A DNA stretch of 7,030 bases from Candidatus Aenigmatarchaeota archaeon (GCA_023134675.1 JAGLUQ010000045.1:1-7030), one strand, 5' to 3'. Counted from the stretch's first letter, positions 1 to 5,496 are shown. Translations and numbers: made by a program. Notes: a model not told the origin generated them from the letters alone.

Positions 1-45
1 ATATTTGAAGAGCAGAGAAAAGCGCTGCTCAGATATCACGAATGA
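1..45 (+). CDS. rrp41: C-terminal end of probable exosome catalytic subunit Rrp41 (partial)
   Basis: An open frame enters from the left edge and ends at TGA 43-45, giving the tail IFEEQRKALLRYHE. The charged, helical ending with a Q-R-x-A-L core resembles the end of archaeal Rrp41, the phosphorolytic RNase PH-type subunit that pairs with Rrp42 in the exosome ring. The main support is position: in archaea rrp41 normally lies directly before rrp42, and only 23 bases separate this stop from the rrp42 start. Fourteen residues are too few for identification by sequence alone, so the name rests largely on context. Confidence 0.65.
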   Translation: MFEEQRKALLRYHE

Positions 46-51
46 TACGAT

Positions 52-60
52 AAGGAGGTT
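52..60 (+). promoter_or_regulatory. Strong Shine-Dalgarno site for rrp42
   Basis: AAGGAGGTT lies 8 bases before ATG 69. It is close to a full match to the anti-Shine-Dalgarno end of 16S rRNA, and it fixes the rrp42 start. It shows that at least some genes of this organism use leadered, SD-driven initiation. Confidence 0.85.
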
Positions 61-68
61 AGATCAAT

Positions 69-872
69 ATGAGCATATTACAACAGAACAGGCAATACTT
101 AAGAGAAAAGATAACATCATCCAGAGAAGATGGAAGATCACATACAGAATACAGGCCGATTACAATCAAGACAAGCGTGCTTGACAAGGCTGAAGGTTCT
201 GCAAGGGTGACAATAGGAAAGAGCGATGTCATTGTTGGTATCAAAATGGATATAGGTACCCCATTCCCTGACAGCCCAAAAGAAGGCATCCTTATGGTAA
301 ACTCAGAATTCTCTGCAATAGCAAGCCCTGAATTTGAGAACGGTCCGCCAAGAGAAGACTCTATTGAACTCTCAAGAGTTATTGACCGTGGCATAAGAGA
401 ATCCCACACGATTGATGTCGGAAAACTCTGCATCAAGGAAGGCGAAAAGGTCTGGATGGTATTTGCAGACATAAACATACTGAACTATGACGGAAACCTT
501 ATTGATGCGGCAGGAATAGCCACAATTACTGCTCTCATGACTGCAAATATACCAAAAATAGAAAAAGACGGCACAATAAACAGAGATGGTGAGTTCAAAA
601 GCACACTTCCGGTCACAGAGATACCCGTCCCTATCAGTGCAGGACTCATAAACGGAACAATAGTTGTAGATATGAGCAAAAATGAAGAGAAATGCGCCGA
701 CGCAGTAATGACTATAACCACAAAAAAAGACGGCAACTTCTGCGCAATGCAGAAGGCAGGACCTTCCGCTTTATCTGAAGAGCAGATACTTAAGATTGCA
801 GAACTGTCACAGAAAGAAAGCAAAAAGATAAGGTCTATGATAGAAAAAGCTGTCAAAGCGAACAAAAATTGA
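69..872 (+). CDS. rrp42: Exosome complex subunit Rrp42
   Basis: This is the non-catalytic RNase PH-fold subunit of the archaeal exosome. Three Rrp41-Rrp42 pairs form the cytoplasmic hexameric ring that degrades RNA 3' to 5' by phosphorolysis and adds A-rich tails; Rrp42 helps bind RNA while Rrp41 carries the active site. Seen in the sequence: an R-E-D-G-R-S-x-x-E-Y-R block at residues 19-29, the family signature around GPPRED at 92-97, S-R-V-I-D-R-G-I-R-E-S at 102-112, and YDGNLIDAA at 140-148. The first RNase PH domain covers roughly residues 30-165 and the second roughly 190-255. The length of 267 aa is usual for the family. The start at ATG 69 is set by the strong SD site at 52-60. It follows probable rrp41 by 23 bases and lies in the conserved exosome superoperon. 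Confidence 0.96.
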   Translation: MSILQQNRQYLREKITSSREDGRSHTEYRPITIKTSVLDKAEGSARVTIGKSDVIVGIKMDIGTPFPDSPKEGILMVNSEFSAIASPEFENGPPREDSIELSRVIDRGIRESHTIDVGKLCIKEGEKVWMVFADINILNYDGNLIDAAGIATITALMTANIPKIEKDGTINRDGEFKSTLPVTEIPVPISAGLINGTIVVDMSKNEEKCADAVMTITTKKDGNFCAMQKAGPSALSEEQILKIAELSQKESKKIRSMIEKAVKANKN

Positions 873-890
873 GAATGTTGAAAAACATTT
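873..890 (+). other. Hairpin with GAAA tetraloop directly after the rrp42 stop
   Basis: AATGTT (874-879) and AACATT (884-889) pair perfectly around the loop GAAA (880-883). G873-T890 can add a wobble pair. The stem starts one base after the stop codon and runs into the TATA-like element before rpl37ae. The GNRA-type loop would stabilise an otherwise AT-rich stem. A role in mRNA 3' end formation or processing between rrp42 and rpl37ae is inference. Confidence 0.5.
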
Positions 891-897
891 AAAAAGC
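887..897 (+). promoter_or_regulatory. Possible internal TATA box before rpl37ae
   Basis: ATTTAAAAAGC is a reasonable archaeal TATA box. A start site about 26 bases downstream of its centre would fall near 918, within the 60-base gap before rpl37ae. It could give the ribosomal protein and rpoP extra transcription independent of the exosome genes. It overlaps the hairpin after rrp42. Confidence 0.4.
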
Positions 898-932
898 TTT
901 GTCTAAAAAGATAGAAAGGATGTTGTTTCAGT

Positions 933-1193
933 ATGGCTACAAAAAAAGTAAAATCAGCAGGCAGATACGGTATAAGATACGGAAAAAAGATAAGGGACAA
1001 GACTGCAGCTGTTGAATCTAATTCAAGAGCTGTGCACAAATGCCCGTCCTGCCTCAAGAAAGGTCTAAAAAGACAGGCAGCAGGGATATGGCAGTGCAGA
1101 ATCTGTAATCTTAAGCTTGCGGGCGGAGCATACAGCCCAAAGACTTCAGCAACAAAGATCATAGAGAACGCGCTTGCAAAAAAACAGGATTAA
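933..1193 (+). CDS. rpl37ae: Large ribosomal subunit protein eL43 (L37Ae)
   Basis: This is a small zinc-binding protein of the 50S subunit, found in archaea and eukaryotes and contacting 23S rRNA. Seen here are 86 aa, a very basic N-terminus with the family pattern GRYGIRYGKKIR at residues 10-21, and a zinc ribbon of four cysteines, C37-P-S-C40 and C55-R-I-C58, followed by the conserved AGGAYSPKT at 63-71. The length matches archaeal homologues. ATG 933 is preceded by GAAAGGATG (914-922), an SD-like stretch. It stands 60 bases after rrp42 and 16 before rpoP, its usual place in the archaeal exosome cluster. Confidence 0.96.
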   Translation: MATKKVKSAGRYGIRYGKKIRDKTAAVESNSRAVHKCPSCLKKGLKRQAAGIWQCRICNLKLAGGAYSPKTSATKIIENALAKKQD

Positions 1194-1209
1194 GATATAG
1201 GTGTATGAT

Positions 1210-1344
1210 ATGTATATATGCTTGACATGCAAAAAAGGATCAGATATAAAAGATATAAATGTAACAGCCATATGCAAATATTGCTCTGGCAGAGTATTTG
1301 TCAAGGAAAGGGCAAAGATCAAAAGGACGCATATCGCAAGATAA
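1210..1344 (+). CDS. rpoP: DNA-directed RNA polymerase subunit P (Rpb12-like)
   Basis: This 44-residue protein is short enough to be missed by many gene callers. It reads MYICLTCKK at the start and ends KIKRTHIAR. Four cysteines, C4-x2-C7 and C22-x2-C25, form the zinc ribbon of archaeal RpoP and eukaryotic Rpb12, followed by the family pattern S-G-R-V-F-V-K-E-R at residues 26-34 (other archaea have G-x-R-I-x-x-K-x-R). RpoP is a small assembly subunit of RNA polymerase on the Rpo3-Rpo10 side. AGGTG at 1199-1203, 6 bases before ATG 1210, supports this start; GTG 1201 is an in-frame alternative that would lack an SD site. It lies 16 bases after rpl37ae and 20 before pcc1, the expected position in the exosome superoperon. 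Confidence 0.92.
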   Translation: MYICLTCKKGSDIKDINVTAICKYCSGRVFVKERAKIKRTHIAR

Positions 1345-1364
1345 GCCAAGAGCATGATGTCTAT

Positions 1365-1613
1365 ATGGTATACCATGCCTCATTGACACTTGAGAGCCCG
1401 AAGACAGGCATAATATTGTCCGCCATAGAAAAGACAGGCATACCAGACGGAAAACGCATAAGCATAAGAACAGAAAAGGCAGGAAACACTCTAAAGGTTC
1501 TGATAGAAGCGAAAGATCCGGTCGCATTGCGCGCAGGCCTCAACAGTTTCATGAACCTCTATAATCTTTCAGATAATATTATAAAAGGTATTGTATATGA
1601 CAGAAAAAAATAA
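1365..1613 (+). CDS. pcc1: KEOPS complex subunit Pcc1
   Basis: Pcc1 is the small dimerising subunit of KEOPS, which with Kae1, Bud32 and Cgi121 makes the t6A modification at position 37 of ANN-decoding tRNAs. The 82-aa frame has the family layout: a beta strand near the N-terminus (HASLTLE), a helix with A-I-E-K, a strand pair around K-V-L-I-E-A-K-D, then a helix with the typical R-A-G-L-N-S pattern at residues 55-60. The frame stays open upstream, but that part overlaps rpoP and does not resemble Pcc1, so I take ATG 1365, 20 bases after the rpoP stop. No good SD site is visible, suggesting translational coupling. Its last 17 bases overlap the next gene. The family is short and divergent, so the call leans partly on the cluster. 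Confidence 0.8.
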   Translation: MVYHASLTLESPKTGIILSAIEKTGIPDGKRISIRTEKAGNTLKVLIEAKDPVALRAGLNSFMNLYNLSDNIIKGIVYDRKK

Positions 1614-1908
1614 TGACGTAAATCCCATGGAAGCTCAGATGCTCCAGCAGCAGATGCAGACTATCATGATACAGAAAGAGAACACAAGAGTGCAGCTTCT
1701 TGAGATAGACAATGCGCTCAAAGAGGTCAAAACGACAGAAGGCGATGTATACAAGACATCAGGCATACTTTTTATAAAATCAGACAGGGAAAAAATCACA
1801 AAAGAACTTGAAGAGAAAAAAAACGATCTTGATATGCGCATGAATTCTCTTGACAAAAGAGAAGAGATATTAAAAAAACAAATCATAAGCCCAAAAAAAG
1901 ATTCTTGA
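1597..1908 (+). CDS. pfdB: Prefoldin subunit beta
   Basis: Beta subunit of the archaeal prefoldin hexamer (two alpha, four beta), a jellyfish-shaped chaperone that holds unfolded proteins and passes them to the thermosome. The 103-aa protein is a helical hairpin: coiled coil at about residues 11-46, a short beta-hairpin region V-Y-K-T-S-G-I-L-F-I-K at 51-61, and a second coiled coil at about 64-97. These features and the length match the family. ATG 1597 is preceded by AAAAGGT (1583-1589) at 7 bases; TTG 1591 and ATG 1627 are alternatives. It overlaps the end of pcc1 by 17 bases, consistent with coupled translation. It closes the tightly packed part of the cluster; a 66-base gap follows. Confidence 0.93.
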   Translation: MTEKNNDVNPMEAQMLQQQMQTIMIQKENTRVQLLEIDNALKEVKTTEGDVYKTSGILFIKSDREKITKELEEKKNDLDMRMNSLDKREEILKKQIISPKKDS

Positions 1909-1943
1909 GTCTTATCCGTTCTCAATTCTGGCAGAAACGTCAG

Positions 1944-1953
1944 CTTTATAATT
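1944..1953 (+). promoter_or_regulatory. TATA box of the DHH gene, likely leaderless transcript
   Basis: CTTTATAATT has its centre near 1948. The usual archaeal spacing of about 26 bases places the transcription start at or within a base or two of A1975, the first base of the DHH start codon. No SD-like sequence lies before that ATG, which fits a leaderless mRNA. Confidence 0.55.
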
Positions 1954-1974
1954 CTGATTATCTAAAATTAGATT

Positions 1975-3201
1975 ATGTTAGAAAACATAATAGGCTCCAA
2001 AAGCAAGATATCAATTCTGAGGATTCTTTTCAGATACGGCACAAAAGGCATTACAATACGCCAGCTCGCAATGAAATCAACTACTCCTTATTCTGTTGCT
2101 TACAGAGATATAGAACTTCTTGAGGCAGAAGGCTTCATAAAAGTCAGAAAGAAGGGCAGGAACAATATCATAATGCTGAATGTAGATCATGAAAAACACA
2201 AAAAAGTATCTCAGCTGTTCTCATCTGATGATAAAGAAACCAACAGGCCAAAAAAGATGTTCAGGAACGATGAAGCACTTATAATCATACATCATAATGC
2301 GGATCCTGACGCTGTAGGAAGTGCAATTGCCATAGCACGCGGTTTCAGCCAGAGCAACATGAGATGCGACATCTTTGCGCCTGGAGGCCTAAGTGCCCAG
2401 AGCAAAAGGCTTCTAGCGAAATATCCATATCCAATTCTTAAAAAGATTGAAAAATATCCGTCGCTTGTCTTCATTCTTGACACATCATCCCCTGAACAGA
2501 TTGAAAATATAGTGATACCTCAAAGCTGCAAGAAGATATTGATTGACCATCACACGCCGGGAAAGCTTTCAGATATTGCCGACATGAAGATAATAGATCC
2601 TTCTGCCCACTCAACAGCAGTTCTTGTCTATGACCTCCTCATCTCCGCAGGCATAACTATGACCGCAGAGATAGCATTCTTTCTGATGGCAGCGATTGTC
2701 GCAGACACAGGCTTTTTCCGCCTTGTTGACAAAAGAGACATCAAGGTAATAAAAGAACTGATTGGATATGTAGATATGGAGAATGTCTTTGCAGCCCTCT
2801 CAACACAGATAAACTATGATGAAAAGATAGCGCGTATGCGTTCTATGCAGTGTTCCAAAACTTACACTATAGACGACAAGATAATTGTATTCACAGAAGC
2901 AAGCTCATTTGAGTCAAAGATAGCAAATTTTCTTATTGTATCCTTTGCAGACATAGCTATTGTTGAAAACATAAGCAAGACTGATGTAAGAATAAGCGCA
3001 AGAGCACGAAGACACCTTGACGGAAAGATAGATCTATCTCTGCTATTTAAAGGCATCGGTAAAGATATAGGCGGCAGCGGTGGCGGACACAGCACTGCAG
3101 CTTCTGCGAACGGTTCCGAAACAGATAAGATAGATATCGCAAGAGAAAAGATGAAAACATACATTGAATCAGCTTTCAGAAATAAGCTGAAGCAGTTGTG
3201 A
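1975..3201 (+). CDS. DHH/DHHA1 phosphoesterase with N-terminal winged helix
   Basis: A 408-aa protein of two parts. Residues about 8-70 look like a winged helix-turn-helix: helix K-I-S-I-L-R-I-L-F, then T-I-R-Q-L-A-M, a recognition-type helix S-V-A-Y-R-D-I-E-L-L, and a wing around V-R-K-K-G-R-N-N. Residues about 100-405 are a complete DHH-DHHA1 enzyme: motif I H-N-A-D-P-D-A at 107-113, motif II aspartate in I-L-D-T (D169), motif III D-H-H at 191-193, motif IV V-A-D-T-G (D244), and the DHHA1 signature GGSGGGH at 366-372 with nearby R338 and R343. All metal-binding residues are present. The arrangement is that of NrnA/RecJ-like enzymes, which hydrolyse short oligonucleotides or nucleotide phosphates using manganese. 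The exact substrate is unknown, and the DNA-binding part suggests nucleic-acid targeting or regulation. It probably has its own promoter. Confidence 0.92.
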   Translation: MLENIIGSKSKISILRILFRYGTKGITIRQLAMKSTTPYSVAYRDIELLEAEGFIKVRKKGRNNIIMLNVDHEKHKKVSQLFSSDDKETNRPKKMFRNDEALIIIHHNADPDAVGSAIAIARGFSQSNMRCDIFAPGGLSAQSKRLLAKYPYPILKKIEKYPSLVFILDTSSPEQIENIVIPQSCKKILIDHHTPGKLSDIADMKIIDPSAHSTAVLVYDLLISAGITMTAEIAFFLMAAIVADTGFFRLVDKRDIKVIKELIGYVDMENVFAALSTQINYDEKIARMRSMQCSKTYTIDDKIIVFTEASSFESKIANFLIVSFADIAIVENISKTDVRISARARRHLDGKIDLSLLFKGIGKDIGGSGGGHSTAASANGSETDKIDIAREKMKTYIESAFRNKLKQL

Positions 3202-3243
3202 GTATCAAGCCAAGCAACTGTGACAAAAAACAAAACGTTTTTA
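3193..3243 (+). terminator. Possible terminator after the DHH gene
   Basis: CAGTTG (3193-3198) and CAACTG (3215-3220) form an inverted repeat around the DHH stop codon, with a T-G wobble extending it, and a T tract (3238-3242) follows. Archaeal termination needs mainly the T tract, which here overlaps the TATA box of the next gene, so the assignment is tentative. Confidence 0.35.
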
Positions 3244-3250
3244 TAAATAT
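3238..3250 (+). promoter_or_regulatory. TATA box of the UPF0147 gene
   Basis: TTTTTATAAATAT is a good archaeal TATA element with a predicted start site near 3271, about 20 bases before ATG 3292. A second AT-rich element, CTATATAGTATA at 3259-3270, would instead place the start close to that ATG. Confidence 0.5.
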
Positions 3251-3291
3251 CGCTATAACTATATAGTATATCTATTCTTGAGATGATTGTT

Positions 3292-3549
3292 ATGGACATA
3301 GACAATATTGTAGCTGCATTATCTGACATACAGGAAGATAAGAGAGTTCCGAGAAATGTGAGAGCATCCCTTCAGGAGACTGTAGGGGAACTTATAAATA
3401 ATGAGGAAAATATAACTGTAAAACTCAATACAGCAATATCCATACTTGATGAAGTCAGCAATGACACGAACATACAGCCATTCACACGGACACAGATATG
3501 GAATATAGTCAGTATGCTGGAATCGCTTCAGAATGAAATTGAATCCTGA
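3292..3549 (+). CDS. UPF0147 family protein
   Basis: A small helical archaeal protein of unknown function. The family signature is clear: V-P-R-N-V-R at residues 19-24, then A-I-S-I-L-D-E-V-S-N-D in the middle and T-R-T-Q-I-W-N-I-V-S-M-L-E near the end. The 85-aa length fits. There are two possible starts. ATG 3292 follows GAGATGAT (3280-3287), a good match to the SD consensus at usable spacing, so I prefer it; ATG 3283 adds three residues (MIV) and has no room for an SD site. The protein has no signal peptide or membrane segment and no cysteines, and is probably an alpha-helical cytoplasmic protein. It stands alone between TATA-bearing gaps, 90 bases after the DHH gene and 84 before sepF. 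Confidence 0.93.
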   Translation: MDIDNIVAALSDIQEDKRVPRNVRASLQETVGELINNEENITVKLNTAISILDEVSNDTNIQPFTRTQIWNIVSMLESLQNEIES

Positions 3550-3550
3550 G

Positions 3551-3592
3551 AAAAGCTTTTAAATGTTGCTGAACAAAAGAGATATAATAATC
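3551..3592 (+). promoter_or_regulatory. sepF promoter region
   Basis: Two TATA-like elements lie here: CTTTTAAAT at 3556-3564, inside the 10-base palindrome AAAAGCTTTT and its 3' edge, and GATATAATAAT near 3581-3591. They predict start sites near 3586 and 3613; both leave room for the SD site before sepF. Which one is used cannot be told from the sequence. Confidence 0.5.
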
Positions 3593-3633
3593 CAAGAGTG
3601 ATTTAAGCATATAACAGCGAGAGGAGAAGTATT

Positions 3634-3978
3634 ATGGGATTTTTAAGCAAGATAATTAGCGAGCCTGAAGGCGAAGATATAAACGAGACAAATTATCTCG
3701 AAATTGATGATATAGACCCGTCCCACCATGGAAAATTCATGATCCGTGTTGAGACCCTTTCTGAATTTTCAGACACGAGCGTGATACAGGAATATGTAAG
3801 GAACGGCGACATTGTCTGGGTAAGGATAAAGCCACTGAAAGAAAAAGACATAACAGAGCTTAAAAGGGCTGTTGACAGGCTAAGGAAGACCTGTGTAGCA
3901 ATAAACGGCGATGTCGCAGGCATTGATGAAGATTATCTTGTCCTGACACCTCCTGGCGTAAGCATACACAGAAGGTAA
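3634..3978 (+). CDS. sepF: Archaeal cell division protein SepF (DUF552)
   Basis: SepF anchors FtsZ to the membrane in FtsZ-using archaea and acts at the division site on the inner membrane face. The 114-aa protein begins MGFLSKII, a short amphipathic stretch suited to membrane binding, followed by an acidic linker to about residue 33. The SepF core covers about residues 34-112: I-R-V-E-T-L at 37-42, then I-V-W-V-R-I at 60-65, a helix ending A-V-D-R-L-R-K at 79-85, and the characteristic N-G-D-V-A-G-I-D-E-D-Y-L-V-L-T-P at 91-106. Length is normal for archaeal SepF. The start at ATG 3634 has an SD site, GAGGAG at 3621-3626, spaced 7 bases. It is the last gene of the + strand arm, and no ftsZ is in the window. 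Confidence 0.9.
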   Translation: MGFLSKIISEPEGEDINETNYLEIDDIDPSHHGKFMIRVETLSEFSDTSVIQEYVRNGDIVWVRIKPLKEKDITELKRAVDRLRKTCVAINGDVAGIDEDYLVLTPPGVSIHRR

Positions 3979-3983
3979 ATCCT

Positions 3984-4003
3984 TCATTATTCTTTTCTTT
4001 TTA
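3984..4003 (+). terminator. T-rich terminator of sepF
   Basis: The tract TTCTTTTCTTTTTAT at about 3990-4004 begins 12 bases after the sepF stop and matches the oligo-T signals that end transcription in archaea. No strong hairpin precedes it. It faces the opposing transcription unit. Confidence 0.6.
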
Positions 4004-4022
4004 TATACTATATCTATTAGTT

Positions 4023-4050
4023 CTATAAAATATATTCAATCAAAAACAAC
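4023..4050 (-). terminator. T-rich terminator of marC
   Basis: Read on the minus strand, GTTGTTTTTG (4050-4041) and a further T run at about 4031-4027 lie just after the marC stop. With the tract after sepF they form a back-to-back terminator region between convergent genes. Confidence 0.5.
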
Positions 4051-4055
4051 GTAAC

Positions 4056-4685
4056 CTAAACAAATGTCAGATAAAAATCATAGATTCCGCCTGTAATATA
4101 CTGGACAGCAATCGCTAAAAGTATAAGCCCCATAAGCCTTGTTATCACTTTAGTGCCTGTAGTTCCCAAAAGATTAAATATCCTGTCAGAACTTCTGAAT
4201 ATCACATACGCCAGCATACATGCTATAACAACAGCAAGGATTACAAAAATCTTTTGCTCAGCAGACACTGCAGACGAATAAAGAAGAATGCCTGTGGTTA
4301 TGGCACCGGGACCTGTCATCAAAGGTATGGCTAAAGGTGTTATAGCCAGATTTTCCATTGTCTCCCATTCATCTTCTTCTTCAGATGTATGTTTCGTCTT
4401 CTGTTTCTGGCCAAAGATCATCTGAAATGATATCATGCCTAAAAGTATGCCTCCAGCTATCTTAAATGAATAGAGGCTTATATCCAGAAAACCAAATATA
4501 GCATTCCCGAAGATTGTAAAGACAAGAAGGGATGATGTCGCAACAACCATAGCCTTATGGATTATCCTTTTCCTGTCTTTTTTGTTATAATCTTCAAGAA
4601 GCGACCGTATTACGCCTATAGTGCCTACAGGATTGATTATCACAAAAAGGGTAAGTATAGCATAGTAGAGAAAATTAAGATCCAT
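4056..4685 (-). CDS. marC: MarC family integral membrane protein
   Basis: Belongs to the MarC/UPF0056 family, six-helix inner-membrane proteins of unproven function; the old link to multiple antibiotic resistance in bacteria was not upheld, and a transporter role is only a guess. The 209-aa protein shows six hydrophobic stretches at about residues 5-27, 44-66, 71-91, 114-138, 145-163 and 180-202. The duplicated family motif is present in both halves: I-N-P-V-G at 17-21 and P-L-A-I-P-L-M-T-G-P-G-A at 117-128. A strongly acidic cytoplasm-type loop (residues 93-112, SEEEDEWE) separates the halves. ATG 4685 has an SD site GAGG at 4696-4693, 7 bases away; TTG 4691 is in frame but has no room for it. 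The gene starts two bases after the PCNA stop, so the two are surely on one mRNA. Confidence 0.9.
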   Translation of the reverse strand: MDLNFLYYAILTLFVIINPVGTIGVIRSLLEDYNKKDRKRIIHKAMVVATSSLLVFTIFGNAIFGFLDISLYSFKIAGGILLGMISFQMIFGQKQKTKHTSEEEDEWETMENLAITPLAIPLMTGPGAITTGILLYSSAVSAEQKIFVILAVVIACMLAYVIFRSSDRIFNLLGTTGTKVITRLMGLILLAIAVQYITGGIYDFYLTFV

Positions 4686-4687
4686 AA

Positions 4688-5437
4688 TCAATCCTCAACT
4701 CTTGGAGCAAGCACATAGCTCAATTCAAGGCTGTCTTTCTGCCTGAATGTAAGCCTTGCAGGATAATCCTTGCCTATCTCTATCTTAACGACATCCGCAA
4801 GCTTTCCGGCTTTAACAATCTTCTTGAAATAATCAAGGCTGAATTTAGAGGATGAAGAGCCTTTTGAAGTCAGGTCAAGTATAGCTTTGTTGCCTTTCTC
4901 TATATCAAGCTGAACCTCATTAAGATCACCTTTGGAAGACATGGAAAATTTCTTCTCATCAGCAGAGAGTACAAGAGTGTCAGATACGATTGAAGCGTCT
5001 CCTATGCCGTCTTCAAGGATTGATGTCTGGAGGTCTACAACAGTCGCAAAATCAAGATTCATCTCTGGTGATTCTGAATCCTCTATATTTATGAGAGGCT
5101 GCACAAATCTCCTTGTCGACTTTCCGACAAATGTTATCTCAAGCTTTTTCCCGTCCTTATCAAGCTCTAAAGTGACTTTGTCAGAAGATGACGCTCTTTT
5201 CAGCACAGAAAGCAAACTTTCCATATTGACGCTTATTTCCTGCTCAGAATCCACTTCATATTTACCAAAATTAGTCGCAAGAAATTTGAGATTCACAAGA
5301 ACAACCATTGTAGGATCTACAGCAGTCATGTATATACCATCTTTTTTAGCCTTGAAAGATGCCTCTGTTATGAATTCAGATACGGCAGTCAAGGCATCCC
5401 TAAAAGGGGTCACATCATCAAGCACAGCTTTAAACAT
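4688..5437 (-). CDS. pcn: DNA sliding clamp PCNA
   Basis: Proliferating cell nuclear antigen forms a ring (a homotrimer in most archaea) that holds polymerases, Fen1, ligase and other factors on DNA. The 249-aa length is typical. Visible landmarks are A-V-D-P at residues 39-42, the first-domain helix L-L-S-V-L-K-R-A at 75-82, the interdomain connector loop at about 111-130 (starting R-R-F-V-Q-P-L, with the P-x-L pattern usual there), and the C-terminal L-A-P-R-V-E-D at 243-249, which helps form the PIP-box binding pocket. Both domains are complete. ATG 5437 has a strong SD site, GGAGGTT at 5451-5445, spaced 7 bases. Only one PCNA gene is seen in this window. It is followed at once by marC. 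Confidence 0.96.
   Translation of the reverse strand: MFKAVLDDVTPFRDALTAVSEFITEASFKAKKDGIYMTAVDPTMVVLVNLKFLATNFGKYEVDSEQEISVNMESLLSVLKRASSSDKVTLELDKDGKKLEITFVGKSTRRFVQPLINIEDSESPEMNLDFATVVDLQTSILEDGIGDASIVSDTLVLSADEKKFSMSSKGDLNEVQLDIEKGNKAILDLTSKGSSSSKFSLDYFKKIVKAGKLADVVKIEIGKDYPARLTFRQKDSLELSYVLAPRVED
4693..4696 (-). promoter_or_regulatory. Ribosome binding site deciding the marC start
   Basis: GAGG on the minus strand lies inside the last codons of PCNA, 7 bases before ATG 4685. It supports that start over the overlapping TTG at 4691 and shows how marC is translated from the PCNA mRNA. Confidence 0.6.
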
Positions 5438-5444
5438 TTAAATA

Positions 5445-5451
5445 AACCTCC
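5445..5451 (-). promoter_or_regulatory. Strong Shine-Dalgarno site for PCNA
   Basis: GGAGGTT on the minus strand lies 7 bases before ATG 5437. It confirms the start and shows that the PCNA mRNA has a 5' leader. Confidence 0.85.
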
Positions 5452-5461
5452 GATAATTACG

Positions 5462-5475
5462 ATTGCAATTGCAAT
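5462..5475 (-). repeat. Perfect 14-base palindrome in the PCNA 5' leader
   Basis: ATTGCAATTGCAAT is an exact palindrome made of two overlapping ATTGCAAT units. It lies 25-38 bases before the PCNA start and directly after the start site predicted from the TATA box at 5499-5506. This is where a dimeric repressor would block transcription, but no regulator is known here. Confidence 0.6.
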
Positions 5476-5496
5476 TCTCTATTATTTTTGCCCGAA

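Noticed and set aside
485..1162. Long minus-strand open frame of 225 codons opposite rrp42 and rpl37ae
   Set aside because: It is antisense to two clearly conserved genes, spans their gap and has no family features; its hydrophobic composition is what the reverse of Lys- and Glu-rich coding DNA gives.
1218..1364. N-terminal extension of Pcc1 by 49 residues
   Set aside because: The segment is the out-of-frame shadow of rpoP, and the extended protein would exceed the usual Pcc1 length by more than half.
4686..4691. TTG 4691 as the marC start
   Set aside because: It leaves only one base after the GAGG ribosome binding site; ATG 4685 has normal spacing.
4932..5441. Plus-strand open frame of 169 codons
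   Set aside because: It lies entirely opposite PCNA, is rich in serine and threonine as an antisense artefact, and has no recognisable domain.
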